Source: Chitinophagaceae bacterium
GTDB lineage: Bacteria; Bacteroidota; Bacteroidia; Chitinophagales; Chitinophagaceae
Length of the DNA stretch: 64,000 nucleotides
NCBI GenBank assembly: GCA_004322015.1
Contig: SCQT01000050.1
Span: forward strand, 39,513 to 103,512
Reading direction: 5' to 3'
The notes beneath the pieces were generated by a model. It was not told the origin of the DNA and made no database searches. It saw nothing but the letters and a program-made list of their open reading frames with translations. The translations under genes were made by a program, and so were the position numbers. Of this stretch, positions 9,462-18,025 are shown piece after piece (positions within the stretch are counted from its first letter, which is position 1; every line of letters starts with the position of its first letter).

Positions 9462-10772
9462 ATGAAATTATTGCCTGTTTATTTTTTATGTGTGTTATTC
9501 ATCTGTGATTTCTTTCAAAGTGAGGCACAAGAATTAATGACTTTGGATGATGCCATTACGATCGGATTAAAAAATAATTACAATATTCTGATGGCAAAAA
9601 ACCAGGAGGAAGCGGCAGCAGTGGATTATCACTATGCTTTCGGCGCATTCCTGCCTGTGCTTAGCGGAACCGCATCTAAAACATGGTACACTGAAAGCGT
9701 CAGTCAGAAGTACTCCAATGGCAACAAAGTAGAGCGTAACGGTGCAAAATCAAGCCAGACATCGCTTTCAGCCAACCTGAACTGGACCTTGTTTGATGGA
9801 TTAAAAGTATTTGCCACAAAAGATAAATTAAAAGCTATTGAAGAAGCGGGCACTTTAACTGTGAAAAATCAGGTGGTGACCACGATAGCGCAAATCATTC
9901 AGTCCTATTATAATATTGTGCAGCAGAAGGAGCAATTGGCTTCAATTGCAGAGCAAATGTCCATTTCCGAAGAACGTGTAAAAATCGCCGGGAACGAATT
10001 CAACAGCGGTTTAGGCTCTAAGATTGATCTGCTGCAGGCGCAGGTGGATCTGAATTCACAAAAAGCTTCCTATCTGCAGCAGCAGACTTTGATTGAGGAA
10101 AGTAAAGCGTCTCTCAACCGGTTAATTGCAGTTCCTGTTGATAATGATTACCTGGTTACTGATAGTATTCCTGTTGACACAACTCTAAATTATGCCTCCA
10201 TTAAACAAGCCGCATTAGCCGATAATCCGGGCCTGTTATTAGCCAGGAAGAATATTGATATTTCACGGTTAGCATTGAAAGAAGTACAGCGCAGCCGTTT
10301 ACCGACTGTTTCTTTTAATTCCAGCTATGCTTTCAACAGCACGAATTCTGAAGCCGGTTTTTTTCTTTTGAATCAGAATAGAGGATTAAATTACGGGGTC
10401 TCTGCATCTATACCTGTTTTTCAGGGATTCCTTCACAATCAACAGGCGAAGAATGCGCAACTGAACATCGCCTATAATCAGTTAAGCCTCCGGAATCAGC
10501 AGTCGTTAGTTTCAGAGGAACTGCGTAATGCTTACAAAAGCTATGAATATTATATCAAAGCGATCCGGTTAGCAGAAGAAAACCTGACAGTGGCTGAGGA
10601 AAACGTGAAAGTAAACTTAGCCGCCTTTCAGCAGGGGCAGGTCAGTTCCTTAGAGGTGAAACAAGCCCAACAAAGTCTTGCTGAGACCCGGTTCACTTTA
10701 ATCTCTGCTCAGTATAATGCCAAATTAGCCGAGACCAATTTGTTAATGCTGAAAGGTGATCTTGTAAAATAG
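9462..10772 (+). CDS. TolC family outer-membrane efflux channel
   Basis: A 436-residue outer-membrane factor with a signal peptide (about 1-22, ending near FQSEAQ). Two OEP repeats form the trimeric beta-barrel and alpha-tunnel. Each repeat has long amphipathic helices, for example about residues 120-205 and 330-425. YKSYEYYIKAIRLAEENL and the late FQQGQVSSLEVKQAQ segments are typical. It is the third gene of the operon and completes an envelope-spanning pump with the two upstream proteins. The SRP RNA gene begins 31 bases after the stop. Confidence 0.93.
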   Translation: MKLLPVYFLCVLFICDFFQSEAQELMTLDDAITIGLKNNYNILMAKNQEEAAAVDYHYAFGAFLPVLSGTASKTWYTESVSQKYSNGNKVERNGAKSSQTSLSANLNWTLFDGLKVFATKDKLKAIEEAGTLTVKNQVVTTIAQIIQSYYNIVQQKEQLASIAEQMSISEERVKIAGNEFNSGLGSKIDLLQAQVDLNSQKASYLQQQTLIEESKASLNRLIAVPVDNDYLVTDSIPVDTTLNYASIKQAALADNPGLLLARKNIDISRLALKEVQRSRLPTVSFNSSYAFNSTNSEAGFFLLNQNRGLNYGVSASIPVFQGFLHNQQAKNAQLNIAYNQLSLRNQQSLVSEELRNAYKSYEYYIKAIRLAEENLTVAEENVKVNLAAFQQGQVSSLEVKQAQQSLAETRFTLISAQYNAKLAETNLLMLKGDLVK

Positions 10773-10791
10773 GATCAATAATATTTTTTCT

Positions 10792-10799
10792 TACCTTTG
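10792..10799 (+). promoter_or_regulatory. -7 box of SRP RNA gene
   Basis: TACCTTTG matches TAnnTTTG and ends 4 bases before the first base of the SRP RNA stem, consistent with initiation at about 10804. Confidence 0.6.
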
Positions 10800-10803
10800 C
10801 AGC

Positions 10804-10896
10804 GGCAGGTCTTACACGACCAGCTCCTGCTGAATCCCCCAGGACAGGAATGTAGCAAGGGTAGGTGGTTGAGCGGTGCGATGTAAGTAATCTGCC
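10804..10896 (+). ncRNA. ffs: Signal recognition particle RNA, small bacterial (4.5S) type
   Basis: A 93-base RNA that folds as one long hairpin. GGCAG (10804-10808) pairs with CTGCC (10892-10896) and CTTACA (10811-10816) with TGTAAG (10882-10887). The apical part carries the SRP domain IV signature: CCCCCAGGACAGGAA, then GTAGCAAGGGTAGG. That is the Ffh-binding symmetric and asymmetric loops with their purine-rich strands. A -7 box sits just upstream and a run of T follows. The RNA partners with Ffh for co-translational targeting of membrane proteins. Ends are good to a few bases. Confidence 0.9.
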
Positions 10897-10906
10897 ATTT
10901 TTTTTA
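10891..10906 (+). terminator. T-run ending the SRP RNA
   Basis: The 3' strand of the SRP RNA stem (TCTGCC) runs directly into ATTTTTTTT. The RNA's own hairpin therefore serves as an intrinsic terminator. Confidence 0.6.
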
Positions 10907-10935
10907 TTTATAAGCGGGAATTATCAAAAGAATTT

Positions 10936-10967
10936 TTTGCCCATCTGAATCCGAATAAATATATTTG
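10936..10967 (+). promoter_or_regulatory. Promoter of hydrolase/ATP-grasp/GCS2 operon
   Basis: TTTG (10936-10939), a 20-base spacer and TATATTTG (10960-10967) give both Bacteroidota promoter elements at the expected distance. The start codon follows after 19 bases. This separates the three-gene unit from the efflux operon and SRP RNA. Confidence 0.7.
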
Positions 10968-10986
10968 GATTAAATCTCCCCCTTAC

Positions 10987-11697
10987 ATGATCGAGAATTA
11001 CTACAAATGGCATTCTCCCGATCTCGGACGTGAATTTCAAATGCTGGTTTTTGGCGACCGCGGCGTACCTGTAATTCTTTTCCCGACCTCCATGGGGAGA
11101 TATTATGAGAACAAAGACCGGGGAATGATTGATGCAGCACAATGGTTCATTAATGAAGGGTTGATAAAAATCTATTGCCCCGACAGCATTGACACAGACA
11201 GTTGGTATAATAATGACATAGCTCCTAATATACGAGCCTATAATCATAGTTGTTATGACCGGCTTATACTCCATGAAATAGTGGGCCGAGCCGCCCATGA
11301 AACGGGACATCGCCGGGTCGTTACGGCAGGCTGCAGCTTTGGGGGATACCATGCGGCTAATTTTGCCTTCAGGCATCCTGCTATGGTGTCTCATCTGTTT
11401 TCCATGAGCGGAGTTTTCGATATTAAATCGAGAGTTTCCGGCTATTATGCTGATGATGTGTATTATAATAATCCTGTAGATTTTTTACCCGGAGATCAGG
11501 ATCCCAACCTTTGGAAAATGGGTATCATCTTAGGTGTGGCGGGAAATGACATTTGCCGTGAGCAAAATGAAAGACTTTCAGGTATTTTATGGCAAAAAGG
11601 AATTTCTCACTGGCTGGATATCAGGCCTGATGCTACGCACGACTGGCCGGTGTGGAAAGAAATGTTTCCACATTATCTCTCAAAAATAAATTTTTAA
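10987..11697 (+). CDS. Alpha/beta hydrolase (esterase-like), first gene of ligase operon
   Basis: A 236-residue cytoplasmic serine hydrolase without a signal peptide. The nucleophile elbow is GCSFGG at 115-120 with Ser117. The likely acid is the Asp in VAGNDICREQN near 177, and the likely base is His218 in DATHDWPVW. It resembles the esterase D/COG4947 group of putative esterases. It is followed after 10 bases by an ATP-grasp ligase and then a GCS2-type ligase. This suggests it hydrolyses or transfers an acyl or peptide group in the same pathway rather than acting as a general esterase. The substrate is unknown. Starting at 10987 places it directly behind a strong promoter. Confidence 0.85.
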   Translation: MIENYYKWHSPDLGREFQMLVFGDRGVPVILFPTSMGRYYENKDRGMIDAAQWFINEGLIKIYCPDSIDTDSWYNNDIAPNIRAYNHSCYDRLILHEIVGRAAHETGHRRVVTAGCSFGGYHAANFAFRHPAMVSHLFSMSGVFDIKSRVSGYYADDVYYNNPVDFLPGDQDPNLWKMGIILGVAGNDICREQNERLSGILWQKGISHWLDIRPDATHDWPVWKEMFPHYLSKINF

Positions 11698-11707
11698 ATT
11701 ATTTCAG

Positions 11708-12670
11708 ATGAAAAGAATTGGAATTCTCTTTGGAGTTGAAAACAGCTTTCCCCAGGCTTTCATTAATAAGGTGAACAGCAAAAATGAGGAAACTATTATA
11801 GCCGAGCCGGTTAGCATTGACAAAGCAATTCAGGGAGAGCCAAGCGGTTATGCTGTTATCATTGACCGTATTTCTCAGGATGTGCCTTTTTACCGCTCTT
11901 TTCTCAAGAATGCAGCGCTGCGCGGCACGGCTGTGATCAACAATCCTTTCTGGTGGAGTGCTGATGAAAAATTCTTTAATAATTGTTTAGCCACAAAAAT
12001 CGGCGTGCCTGTACCCAAAACCGTTTTGCTTCCTTCCCGTGAATTACCCCCGGATACTTCTAACGAATCTTTTAAGAATCTGGCCTATCCTCTGGATTGG
12101 GAAGCCATATTTAATTATACCGGATTTCCCGCCTACATGAAACCTTTTGCCGGCGGCGGATGGAAAAGTGTGTATAAACTCCATAACAAAGAAGAATTTT
12201 TTGAAAAGCATGCGGAAACGGGACAATTAGTGATGATGCTGCAGGAAGAGATCACCTTTGAATCCTACTTCAGATGTTACTGCATTGGCGGAAAGCATGT
12301 CCGTATCATGCCTTATGAGCCGCGGAATCCGCATCATCTTCGTTATCATGCCACTCATCCGTTAGATGGAAATCTGTTGCGATTGATAGAAAACTATACC
12401 ATTCGTTTAAATCAATTTTTGGGCTATGATTTTAATACGGTGGAATTTGCAGTGCGTGACGGAATACCTTATGCCATTGATTTCTGCAATCCGGCGCCGG
12501 ATGCGGACAAGCATTCCGTAGGTGAGGAGAATTTCGAATGGGTTGTGGAAACTGCCGCCCGCTATGCCATTGAACGTGCTGCCTCGCAAAAAGACGATGT
12601 GGATAATCTCACCTGGGGAAAATTTGTGCTTGACTCGGTTGACAAGAGAGAGGTGAAAAGATGGCCGTAA
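11708..12670 (+). CDS. ATP-grasp family ligase
   Basis: A 320-residue enzyme of the ATP-grasp superfamily (RimK/DdlB-like), which forms amide bonds through an acyl-phosphate. Visible parts are an N-terminal Rossmann-like domain (about 1-95) and a lysine and glycine-rich loop, FPAYMKPFAGGGWKSVYKL (about 139-157). The hinge-region MMLQEEITFESYF follows (about 177-189). The C-terminal Mg-binding segment is NTVEFAVRDGIPYAIDFCNP, with Glu, Asp and Asn ligands (about 239-258). No homologue of known function is identifiable. It is the middle gene of a hydrolase/ATP-grasp/GCS2 operon, so it probably couples an amino acid or peptide to a carboxylate. Confidence 0.85.
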   Translation: MKRIGILFGVENSFPQAFINKVNSKNEETIIAEPVSIDKAIQGEPSGYAVIIDRISQDVPFYRSFLKNAALRGTAVINNPFWWSADEKFFNNCLATKIGVPVPKTVLLPSRELPPDTSNESFKNLAYPLDWEAIFNYTGFPAYMKPFAGGGWKSVYKLHNKEEFFEKHAETGQLVMMLQEEITFESYFRCYCIGGKHVRIMPYEPRNPHHLRYHATHPLDGNLLRLIENYTIRLNQFLGYDFNTVEFAVRDGIPYAIDFCNPAPDADKHSVGEENFEWVVETAARYAIERAASQKDDVDNLTWGKFVLDSVDKREVKRWP

Positions 12671-12760
12671 GTTGATAAAACGTGTGATGAATAATAAGAT
12701 CAGAGACGCTGCTTCTAAAACCCATATTCGGTGCTCGATATTCAATATTAAAAAACACTT

Positions 12761-13867
12761 ATGAATTTCAATCAATTTACCCTTGGGGTGGAAGAAGAAT
12801 ACATGGTCATGGACCCTGAAACGTTAGAGCTGAAATCCCATGAACAAAAGATAGTAGAGCTGGCCCATATGATACTGAAAGACAAGGTGAAAGCAGAAAT
12901 GCACCAGGCTGTGGTAGAAGTAGGGACAGAGATTTGTAAAAATATAGGAGAAGCGCGGGAGGATGTAAGATTATTAAGAAAATCTATTTCCGCTATAGCC
13001 CGCAATCTGGGCTTTGTTATCGGAGCATCCGGCACACATCCTTTTTCACGATGGGAAGCACAATTGATCACGGATCATCCGCGCTATTTTGAAATTGTGA
13101 ACGAAATGCAGGATGCAGCACGCTCAAATCTCATTTTCGGTTTACACGTGCATGTGGGAATGGAAAACCGTGAAATGGCTTTACATATTGCCAATTCATC
13201 CCGTTATTTTCTCCCGCACGTATTTGCACTTTCCACTAATTCACCCTTTTGGGAAGGGAGGAATACAGGCTTTAAATCGTTCAGGACTAAAGTCTTTGAT
13301 AAATTTCCCCGTACCGGAATACCCGATTATTTTGCAACTATTGATGAATATGACAGGTATATTAATCTCTTAGTTAAAACGAATTGTATTGACAATGCGA
13401 AGAAAGTCTGGTGGGATTTGCGCGTGCATCCATTTTTCAATACCGTAGAATTCCGCATTTGCGATGTGCTGATGACCCTGGATGAGACCATTGCCATTAC
13501 GGCTTTATTTCAGGCAATCTGCGCCAAGTTATACAAGCTCAGAACAAAAAACCTGAATTTCATTATTTATAAAAGACAATTAGTCAATGAAAATAAGTGG
13601 CGGGCATCCCGTTACGGCTTAGACGGGAACATGATTGATTTCGGAAAAGAATGTGAAGTAAACACCCGGGTATTGATTTATGAATTACTCGATTTTATTG
13701 ATGATGTGGTAGATGACCTGGGAAGCCGTCATGAGATTCGTTATATTGAAAGAATGTTGCAGCATGGAACCGGAGCCGACAGGCAAATATCCATATATGA
13801 AAATACCCAACAGATCAGAGAGGTAGTGAATTATGTGAACAGTGAATTTTTAACGGGCGTGGACTAA
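12761..13867 (+). CDS. GCS2-type carboxylate-amine ligase (YbdK-like)
   Basis: A 368-residue member of the glutamate-cysteine ligase family 2, with the glutamine-synthetase-like fold. Hallmarks are LGVEEEYMVMDPETLEL at residues 8-24, GLHVHVGMENREMA (about 127-140) and WWDLRVHPFFNTVEFRICDV (about 217-236). These carry the metal and ATP ligands. Family members join an amine to a carboxylate; some make gamma-glutamylcysteine and many have unknown substrates. It is the last gene of the three-gene operon, 90 bases after the ATP-grasp gene. No glutathione synthetase homologue is adjacent, so glutathione synthesis is not assumed. A new small peptide or amide product is likely but unproven. Confidence 0.9.
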   Translation: MNFNQFTLGVEEEYMVMDPETLELKSHEQKIVELAHMILKDKVKAEMHQAVVEVGTEICKNIGEAREDVRLLRKSISAIARNLGFVIGASGTHPFSRWEAQLITDHPRYFEIVNEMQDAARSNLIFGLHVHVGMENREMALHIANSSRYFLPHVFALSTNSPFWEGRNTGFKSFRTKVFDKFPRTGIPDYFATIDEYDRYINLLVKTNCIDNAKKVWWDLRVHPFFNTVEFRICDVLMTLDETIAITALFQAICAKLYKLRTKNLNFIIYKRQLVNENKWRASRYGLDGNMIDFGKECEVNTRVLIYELLDFIDDVVDDLGSRHEIRYIERMLQHGTGADRQISIYENTQQIREVVNYVNSEFLTGVD

Positions 13868-13872
13868 CCCGA

Positions 13873-13905
13873 TTTTCTTACATAACGATCCACAGGTAAG
13901 AAAAA
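13873..13905. terminator. Hairpin between convergent genes
   Basis: TTTTCTTAC (13873-13881) pairs with GTAAGAAAA (13896-13904) across a 14-base loop. It lies between the GCS2-type ligase (plus) and the YeeE pair (minus) and could end transcription from either side. Confidence 0.45.
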
Positions 13906-13929
13906 TTCCCGGAACATACCCTGGCAGCG

Positions 13930-14340
13930 CTAATGGGGAAGTTTATCCCTTAAGGCTGAATAAACCCAGGTCCCGGCCAGTGCACTCAATAGTGTTACTA
14001 TAATTACACTGAATCCAGAACCGATCTGTGCAAATAACGGGCCTGGGCAGGCACCTGTTAATGCCCAACCCAATCCGAAAATAAATCCACCGATGATATA
14101 TCCTTTATGAAATTTTTTCGCCGGAATACAGATAGCTTCTCCATGAATGGTCGGGACATGCAGCTTTTTAATGAGCAGCACAGAAATGATTCCAACCGGA
14201 ATAGCAGTCATAAAAATACCATACATCTGAAATCCCTGAAAGTGAAACATTTCCTGTATACGGAACCATGAGATTGCTTCACTTTTTGTCAGAATAATTC
14301 CGAATAAAGTTCCGAATACCAGATATTTTATATTTCTCAT
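13930..14340 (-). CDS. YeeE/YedE family sulfur-compound transporter, second half
   Basis: A 136-residue membrane protein with about four transmembrane segments, of the YeeE/YedE type now split off as DUF6691. The conserved cysteine motif is GWALTGACPGPLFAQIGSG, in the position used by the YeeE (TsuA) thiosulfate channel to pass substrate. On its own it is half the size of full-length YeeE. The preceding gene, 7 bases away, encodes the other half with its own Cys motif. The two probably assemble into one inner-membrane transporter for thiosulfate or persulfide-like sulfur. The exact substrate is unknown. Confidence 0.85.
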   Translation of the reverse strand: MRNIKYLVFGTLFGIILTKSEAISWFRIQEMFHFQGFQMYGIFMTAIPVGIISVLLIKKLHVPTIHGEAICIPAKKFHKGYIIGGFIFGLGWALTGACPGPLFAQIGSGFSVIIVTLLSALAGTWVYSALRDKLPH

Positions 14341-14347
14341 CTTGTAA

Positions 14348-14920
14348 CTAAAGCTTTAATACATAAGGAAGTATGAAATAAGAGCATATAATACCGCCTG
14401 CAAAAAAAGATATTACAGCTACCAACGACGGCCATTGCAGATTAGACAGCCCCATAATACCATGCCCGGACGTACAGCCGCCGGCATAACGGGTTCCGAA
14501 ACCCACCATAAAACCACCTACTATCATTAAAATAATACCTTTCAGGCTGAGTACGGCATGCCAGTTGAATAGATTATCCGGCAGCAGGCCGCTTTTTGTA
14601 TTCACACCCATTTGGTGCAACAAATACACTGTATTAGACGAAATATCCACCGGTAAAGGATTGGCAAACACATCCCCTGCTATGATGCCGCCTATCAGGA
14701 TGCCGGCCACAAAAAATAAGTTCCAGCTCTCTTTTTTCCAGTCGTAATGTAAAAAATTGATATTGGCAGGAACGCAGGCGGCGCAGATATGTTTCAGCGA
14801 AGAGGATACTCCTAAACGTTTATTTCCCGCTACCAGCAGCGCGGGCACTGTCAGCCCGATCAGGGGGCCCCCTATATACCAGGGCCACGGTTTCCGCAGA
14901 AATTCAATTAACAGAACCAT
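14348..14920 (-). CDS. YeeE/YedE family sulfur-compound transporter, first half
   Basis: A 190-residue polytopic membrane protein with about five helices. It carries the YeeE/YedE cysteine signature [18 protein letters not shown] at about 140-157 in a helix-break region. A second cysteine pair, ICAACVP (about 43-49), is also present. It is the first gene of a two-gene operon with the DUF6691 protein and has a TACCTTTG box 29 bases upstream. The pair is a split version of the single-chain YeeE thiosulfate importer. No sulfurtransferase or persulfide dioxygenase gene, which often accompany such pairs, is adjacent. Confidence 0.87.
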   Translation of the reverse strand: MVLLIEFLRKPWPWYIGGPLIGLTVPALLVAGNKRLGVSSSLKHICAACVPANINFLHYDWKKESWNLFFVAGILIGGIIAGDVFANPLPVDISSNTVYLLHQMGVNTKSGLLPDNLFNWHAVLSLKGIILMIVGGFMVGFGTRYAGGCTSGHGIMGLSNLQWPSLVAVISFFAGGIICSYFILPYVLKL

Positions 14921-15224
14921 TTTCTTAAGATTTTAAAAGAATAGAATTGCAAAGGTATGTTATCCTATAGAATTAATATACTATTGTTAATATTTTTATA
15001 ACTCCCTGTAATTTTAACAGTCTTTTATCATCCAATCGGAAAGAAAAGCAGAAAATCAGTAACTTAGATGACAATTTAACAGGCAGAATAAACAGGATTG
15101 TTATTTGTGATGATATGAACGTTCCTTACACAAATCAATGAGGTAAAACAATAAAAGAGTAGAGTGATTACTATGCTTAGTTTGATTGAATTACTTATGA
15201 AAAAATTTATTTTAATCAGAAGAT
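14921..15224. other. Intergenic region between YeeE pair and clpB
   Basis: 304 bases without a gene, AT-rich. It holds the minus-strand promoter box of the YeeE pair at 14950-14957. No RNA gene, CIRCE element (TTAGCACTC-N9-GAGTGCTAA) or clear TAnnTTTG box for clpB is seen. A 12-base direct repeat, GATATGAACGTT, occurs at 15112-15123 and again over the clpB start codon at 15222-15233. Confidence 0.6.
14950..14957 (-). promoter_or_regulatory. -7 box of YeeE/YedE pair
   Basis: The minus strand reads TACCTTTG, an exact TAnnTTTG match, 29 bases before the first YeeE-type gene. Confidence 0.5.
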
Positions 15225-17870
15225 ATGAACGTTAATAATTTCACGATCAAAGCACAGGAAACGCTGCAACATGCGCAGCAACTTGCATTCGATGCCGGTA
15301 ACCAAAGTATTGAAACGGGACACTTATTGAAAGCATTGCTGGCCGACAATGAGGATATTGTTGATTTCCTGTTGAAAAAAAATAATGTCAATACTAATTT
15401 CTTAAACGCCAAGCTGGATGAGCAGCTCCAAAAATATCCCAAGGTGTCCGGAGAAGGGGGGCAATTCATGAGCCGGGACGCTAATAATGTGTTGTTGCGT
15501 GCGAGTTCAAATATTAAAGATTTTAAGGATGAATTTGTGAGCGTGGAGCATTTGCTGCTGGCGCTATTGGATGGGAGTGATGATATGGCAAAGCTTTTGA
15601 AAGATGTGGGCCTGACCACAAAAGGGCTTCGAGCCGCCATCCTGGATCTCCGGAAGGGCTCCACTGTCAATACGCAAAGTGGAGATGCTCAATATAATGC
15701 ATTGCAAAAATACGCCCGGAACCTGAATGAATTGGCGTCAGCGGGTAAATTAGACCCTGTTATCGGAAGGGATGAAGAGATCAGGCGTACACTGCATATA
15801 TTGTCCCGCCGCACAAAAAACAATCCTATTTTGGTGGGTGAACCCGGTGTGGGTAAAACAGCCATTGTGGAAGGCCTGGCTCATCGTATCATTAGCGGTG
15901 ATGTCCCTGAAAATCTAAAAACAAAAATAATTTACGGCCTGGACATGGGCGCTTTAATGGCCGGAGCCAAGTATCGCGGAGAATTTGAAGAAAGGCTGAA
16001 AGCGGTGATTAAAGAGGTAACCACCAGTGACGGCCAGATCATATTATTTATTGATGAAATTCACACCTTAGTCGGAGCTGGCGCCATGGAAGGCGCCATG
16101 GATGCAGCCAATATTCTTAAACCAGCGCTGGCCCGCGGTGAATTAAGAGCTATTGGAGCAACCACTTTAAATGAATATCAAAAATATTTTGAAAAAGATA
16201 AGGCTCTGGAACGCCGTTTTCAGAAAGTGATGATAGATGAGCCCGATGTAGAAGATGCTATTTCCATTTTGAGAGGATTAAAAGAACGTTATGAAACGCA
16301 TCACCATGTAAGGATTAAAGACGAAGCTATTGTGGCTGCCGTGGAACTTTCACACCGCTATATTACAGACCGTTTTTTACCGGACAAAGCCATTGACCTT
16401 ATTGATGAAAGCGCTGCAAAGCTTCGTTTGGAAATGAACTCCATGCCCGAAGAATTAGATGAATTAGAACGCAGGATCCGCCAGTTGGAAATAGAGCGTG
16501 AAGCGATAAAACGAGAAAACGATGAAGGAAAATTAAATGATCTGAATAAAGAAATTGCCAATTTGGATGAAGAAAGAAAATCTTTCCGTGCCAAATGGCA
16601 GCAGGAAAAAGAGTTGGTGGACAGGGTTCAGAATGCCAAATCATCCATTGAAAATCTCAAGCATGAAGCAGAACAAGCCGAGCGGAACGGCGATTATGGT
16701 AAAGTGGCCGAAATACGGTACGGGAAGATCAAGGAAGAAGAAAACAAGGTAGCAAAATATACCAACGAATTGAATGACTTATCCGCCAATACCAAACGTC
16801 TCTTAAAAGAAGAAGTGGACGCGGAGGATATTGCCGAAAATGTATCCAGAGCAACAGGTATCCCCGTGGCAAGCATGTTACAAACGGAGAAGGAAAAACT
16901 ACTGAATTTGGAAGAACATTTGCACGAACGTGTGGTAGGTCAGGATGAAGCCATAGAAGCAGTGGCGGATGCCATTCGTCGCAGCCGGTCCGGGTTACAG
17001 GATCCAAACAGGCCCATTGGCTCATTCATCTTTTTGGGTTCTACCGGAGTTGGGAAAACAGAACTTGCCAAGGCGCTTGCAGAATTCCTCTTTGACGATG
17101 AAAGCATGATGACGCGGATAGATATGAGTGAATATCAGGAAAAGCATACGGTAAGCCGCCTGATCGGTGCACCTCCGGGTTATGTAGGTTATGATGAAGG
17201 AGGCCAATTAACCGAAGCTGTTCGTCGCAAACCTTATTCCGTAGTACTTTTAGACGAAATAGAAAAAGCAAATCCGGATGTATGGAATGTTTTATTGCAG
17301 ATGCTGGATGATGGGAGACTGACCGATAATAAGGGAAGGGTTGTCAATTTCAAAAATACCATCATCATCATGACGAGTAACTTAGGCAGTAATATTATCC
17401 AGGAGAATTTCGAAAAGGTCAACAAAAAGAACAGGGAAGAAATAGTAGAGTCCACCAAAGCGCAGGTAGTAAATCTATTACGTCAAACGATCCGGCCCGA
17501 GTTTTTAAACCGCATTGATGAAATCATCATGTTCCAGCCTTTATTGAAAGAGGATATCAAACATATCATCCACATTCAACTGAATCGTCTGAAAAAGATG
17601 ATGGCAGAAAATGACATGGATCTGCAGTTTACGGAATATGCGTTGGATTATCTTGCCGAGCAGGGTTTTGATTTGCAGTTTGGTGCGCGCCCTTTGAAGC
17701 GGGTTATTCAAAAACAAATCGTGAACTTACTCAGCAAAAAAATTATTGCGGGGGAAATAGACAAATCCAAGCCGGTACTGGTAGATGTATTTGATGGAAT
17801 AGTGGTAATAAGGAATGAGGCCGATACAGTAGGAAAAACGGCTAAAACAAAAAAGGAAGAAAAGGTCTGA
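15225..17870 (+). CDS. clpB: ATP-dependent disaggregase ClpB
   Basis: An 881-residue Hsp100 chaperone that solubilises protein aggregates with DnaK. The Clp N-terminal repeat domain covers about 3-145. The first AAA+ domain has Walker [10 protein letters not shown] (about 205-213) and Walker [15 protein letters not shown]. The long coiled-coil M-domain (about 410-530) separates ClpB from ClpA and ClpC. The second AAA+ domain has GSTGVGKTE (about 604-612) and [14 protein letters not shown]. The C-terminal D2-small domain has [11 protein letters not shown]. No ClpP-binding IGF/L loop is expected. It is monocistronic, with a strong hairpin after the stop. Heat-shock control is likely but no operator is visible. 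Confidence 0.97.
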   Translation: MNVNNFTIKAQETLQHAQQLAFDAGNQSIETGHLLKALLADNEDIVDFLLKKNNVNTNFLNAKLDEQLQKYPKVSGEGGQFMSRDANNVLLRASSNIKDFKDEFVSVEHLLLALLDGSDDMAKLLKDVGLTTKGLRAAILDLRKGSTVNTQSGDAQYNALQKYARNLNELASAGKLDPVIGRDEEIRRTLHILSRRTKNNPILVGEPGVGKTAIVEGLAHRIISGDVPENLKTKIIYGLDMGALMAGAKYRGEFEERLKAVIKEVTTSDGQIILFIDEIHTLVGAGAMEGAMDAANILKPALARGELRAIGATTLNEYQKYFEKDKALERRFQKVMIDEPDVEDAISILRGLKERYETHHHVRIKDEAIVAAVELSHRYITDRFLPDKAIDLIDESAAKLRLEMNSMPEELDELERRIRQLEIEREAIKRENDEGKLNDLNKEIANLDEERKSFRAKWQQEKELVDRVQNAKSSIENLKHEAEQAERNGDYGKVAEIRYGKIKEEENKVAKYTNELNDLSANTKRLLKEEVDAEDIAENVSRATGIPVASMLQTEKEKLLNLEEHLHERVVGQDEAIEAVADAIRRSRSGLQDPNRPIGSFIFLGSTGVGKTELAKALAEFLFDDESMMTRIDMSEYQEKHTVSRLIGAPPGYVGYDEGGQLTEAVRRKPYSVVLLDEIEKANPDVWNVLLQMLDDGRLTDNKGRVVNFKNTIIIMTSNLGSNIIQENFEKVNKKNREEIVESTKAQVVNLLRQTIRPEFLNRIDEIIMFQPLLKEDIKHIIHIQLNRLKKMMAENDMDLQFTEYALDYLAEQGFDLQFGARPLKRVIQKQIVNLLSKKIIAGEIDKSKPVLVDVFDGIVVIRNEADTVGKTAKTKKEEKV

Positions 17871-17888
17871 GATATTTTCAAAACGATG

Positions 17889-17925
17889 AGTGGCATGCGT
17901 CCATTACTACAGGATGCATGCCGCT
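17889..17925 (+). terminator. Strong hairpin after clpB
   Basis: GGCATGCGTCC (17892-17902) pairs with GGATGCATGCC (17912-17922) over a 9-base loop. Flanking bases extend the stem to about 14 pairs including G-U pairs. It lies 18 bases after the clpB stop. The T-run is missing, so it may instead protect the 3' end. Confidence 0.5.
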
Positions 17926-17998
17926 GTTATTAAGAACAGTATCGAGCCGGTCATAAGAGAACTGACGAAAGAGTCCTTCCGGTTTTTATTTTTTCCTG

Positions 17999-18006
17999 TA
18001 AGTTTG
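17999..18006 (+). promoter_or_regulatory. -7 box of arginase-fold gene
   Basis: TAAGTTTG matches TAnnTTTG and lies 19 bases before the start codon at 18026. Confidence 0.5.
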
Positions 18007-18025
18007 CAGCCAATAAATTAGCAAT

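Noticed and set aside
12761..13867. Glutathione synthesis enzyme GshA
   Set aside because: Family membership fits, but no gshB is adjacent and the neighbours are an ATP-grasp ligase and a hydrolase. The specific name is not supported.
15112..15233. 12-base direct repeat GATATGAACGTT at 15112 and over the clpB start codon
   Set aside because: Only two copies, one of them coding sequence. The most likely explanations are chance or a local duplication without function.
16358..17458. Several minus-strand open frames across clpB
   Set aside because: They are antisense to a fully convincing ClpB and have no domain features.
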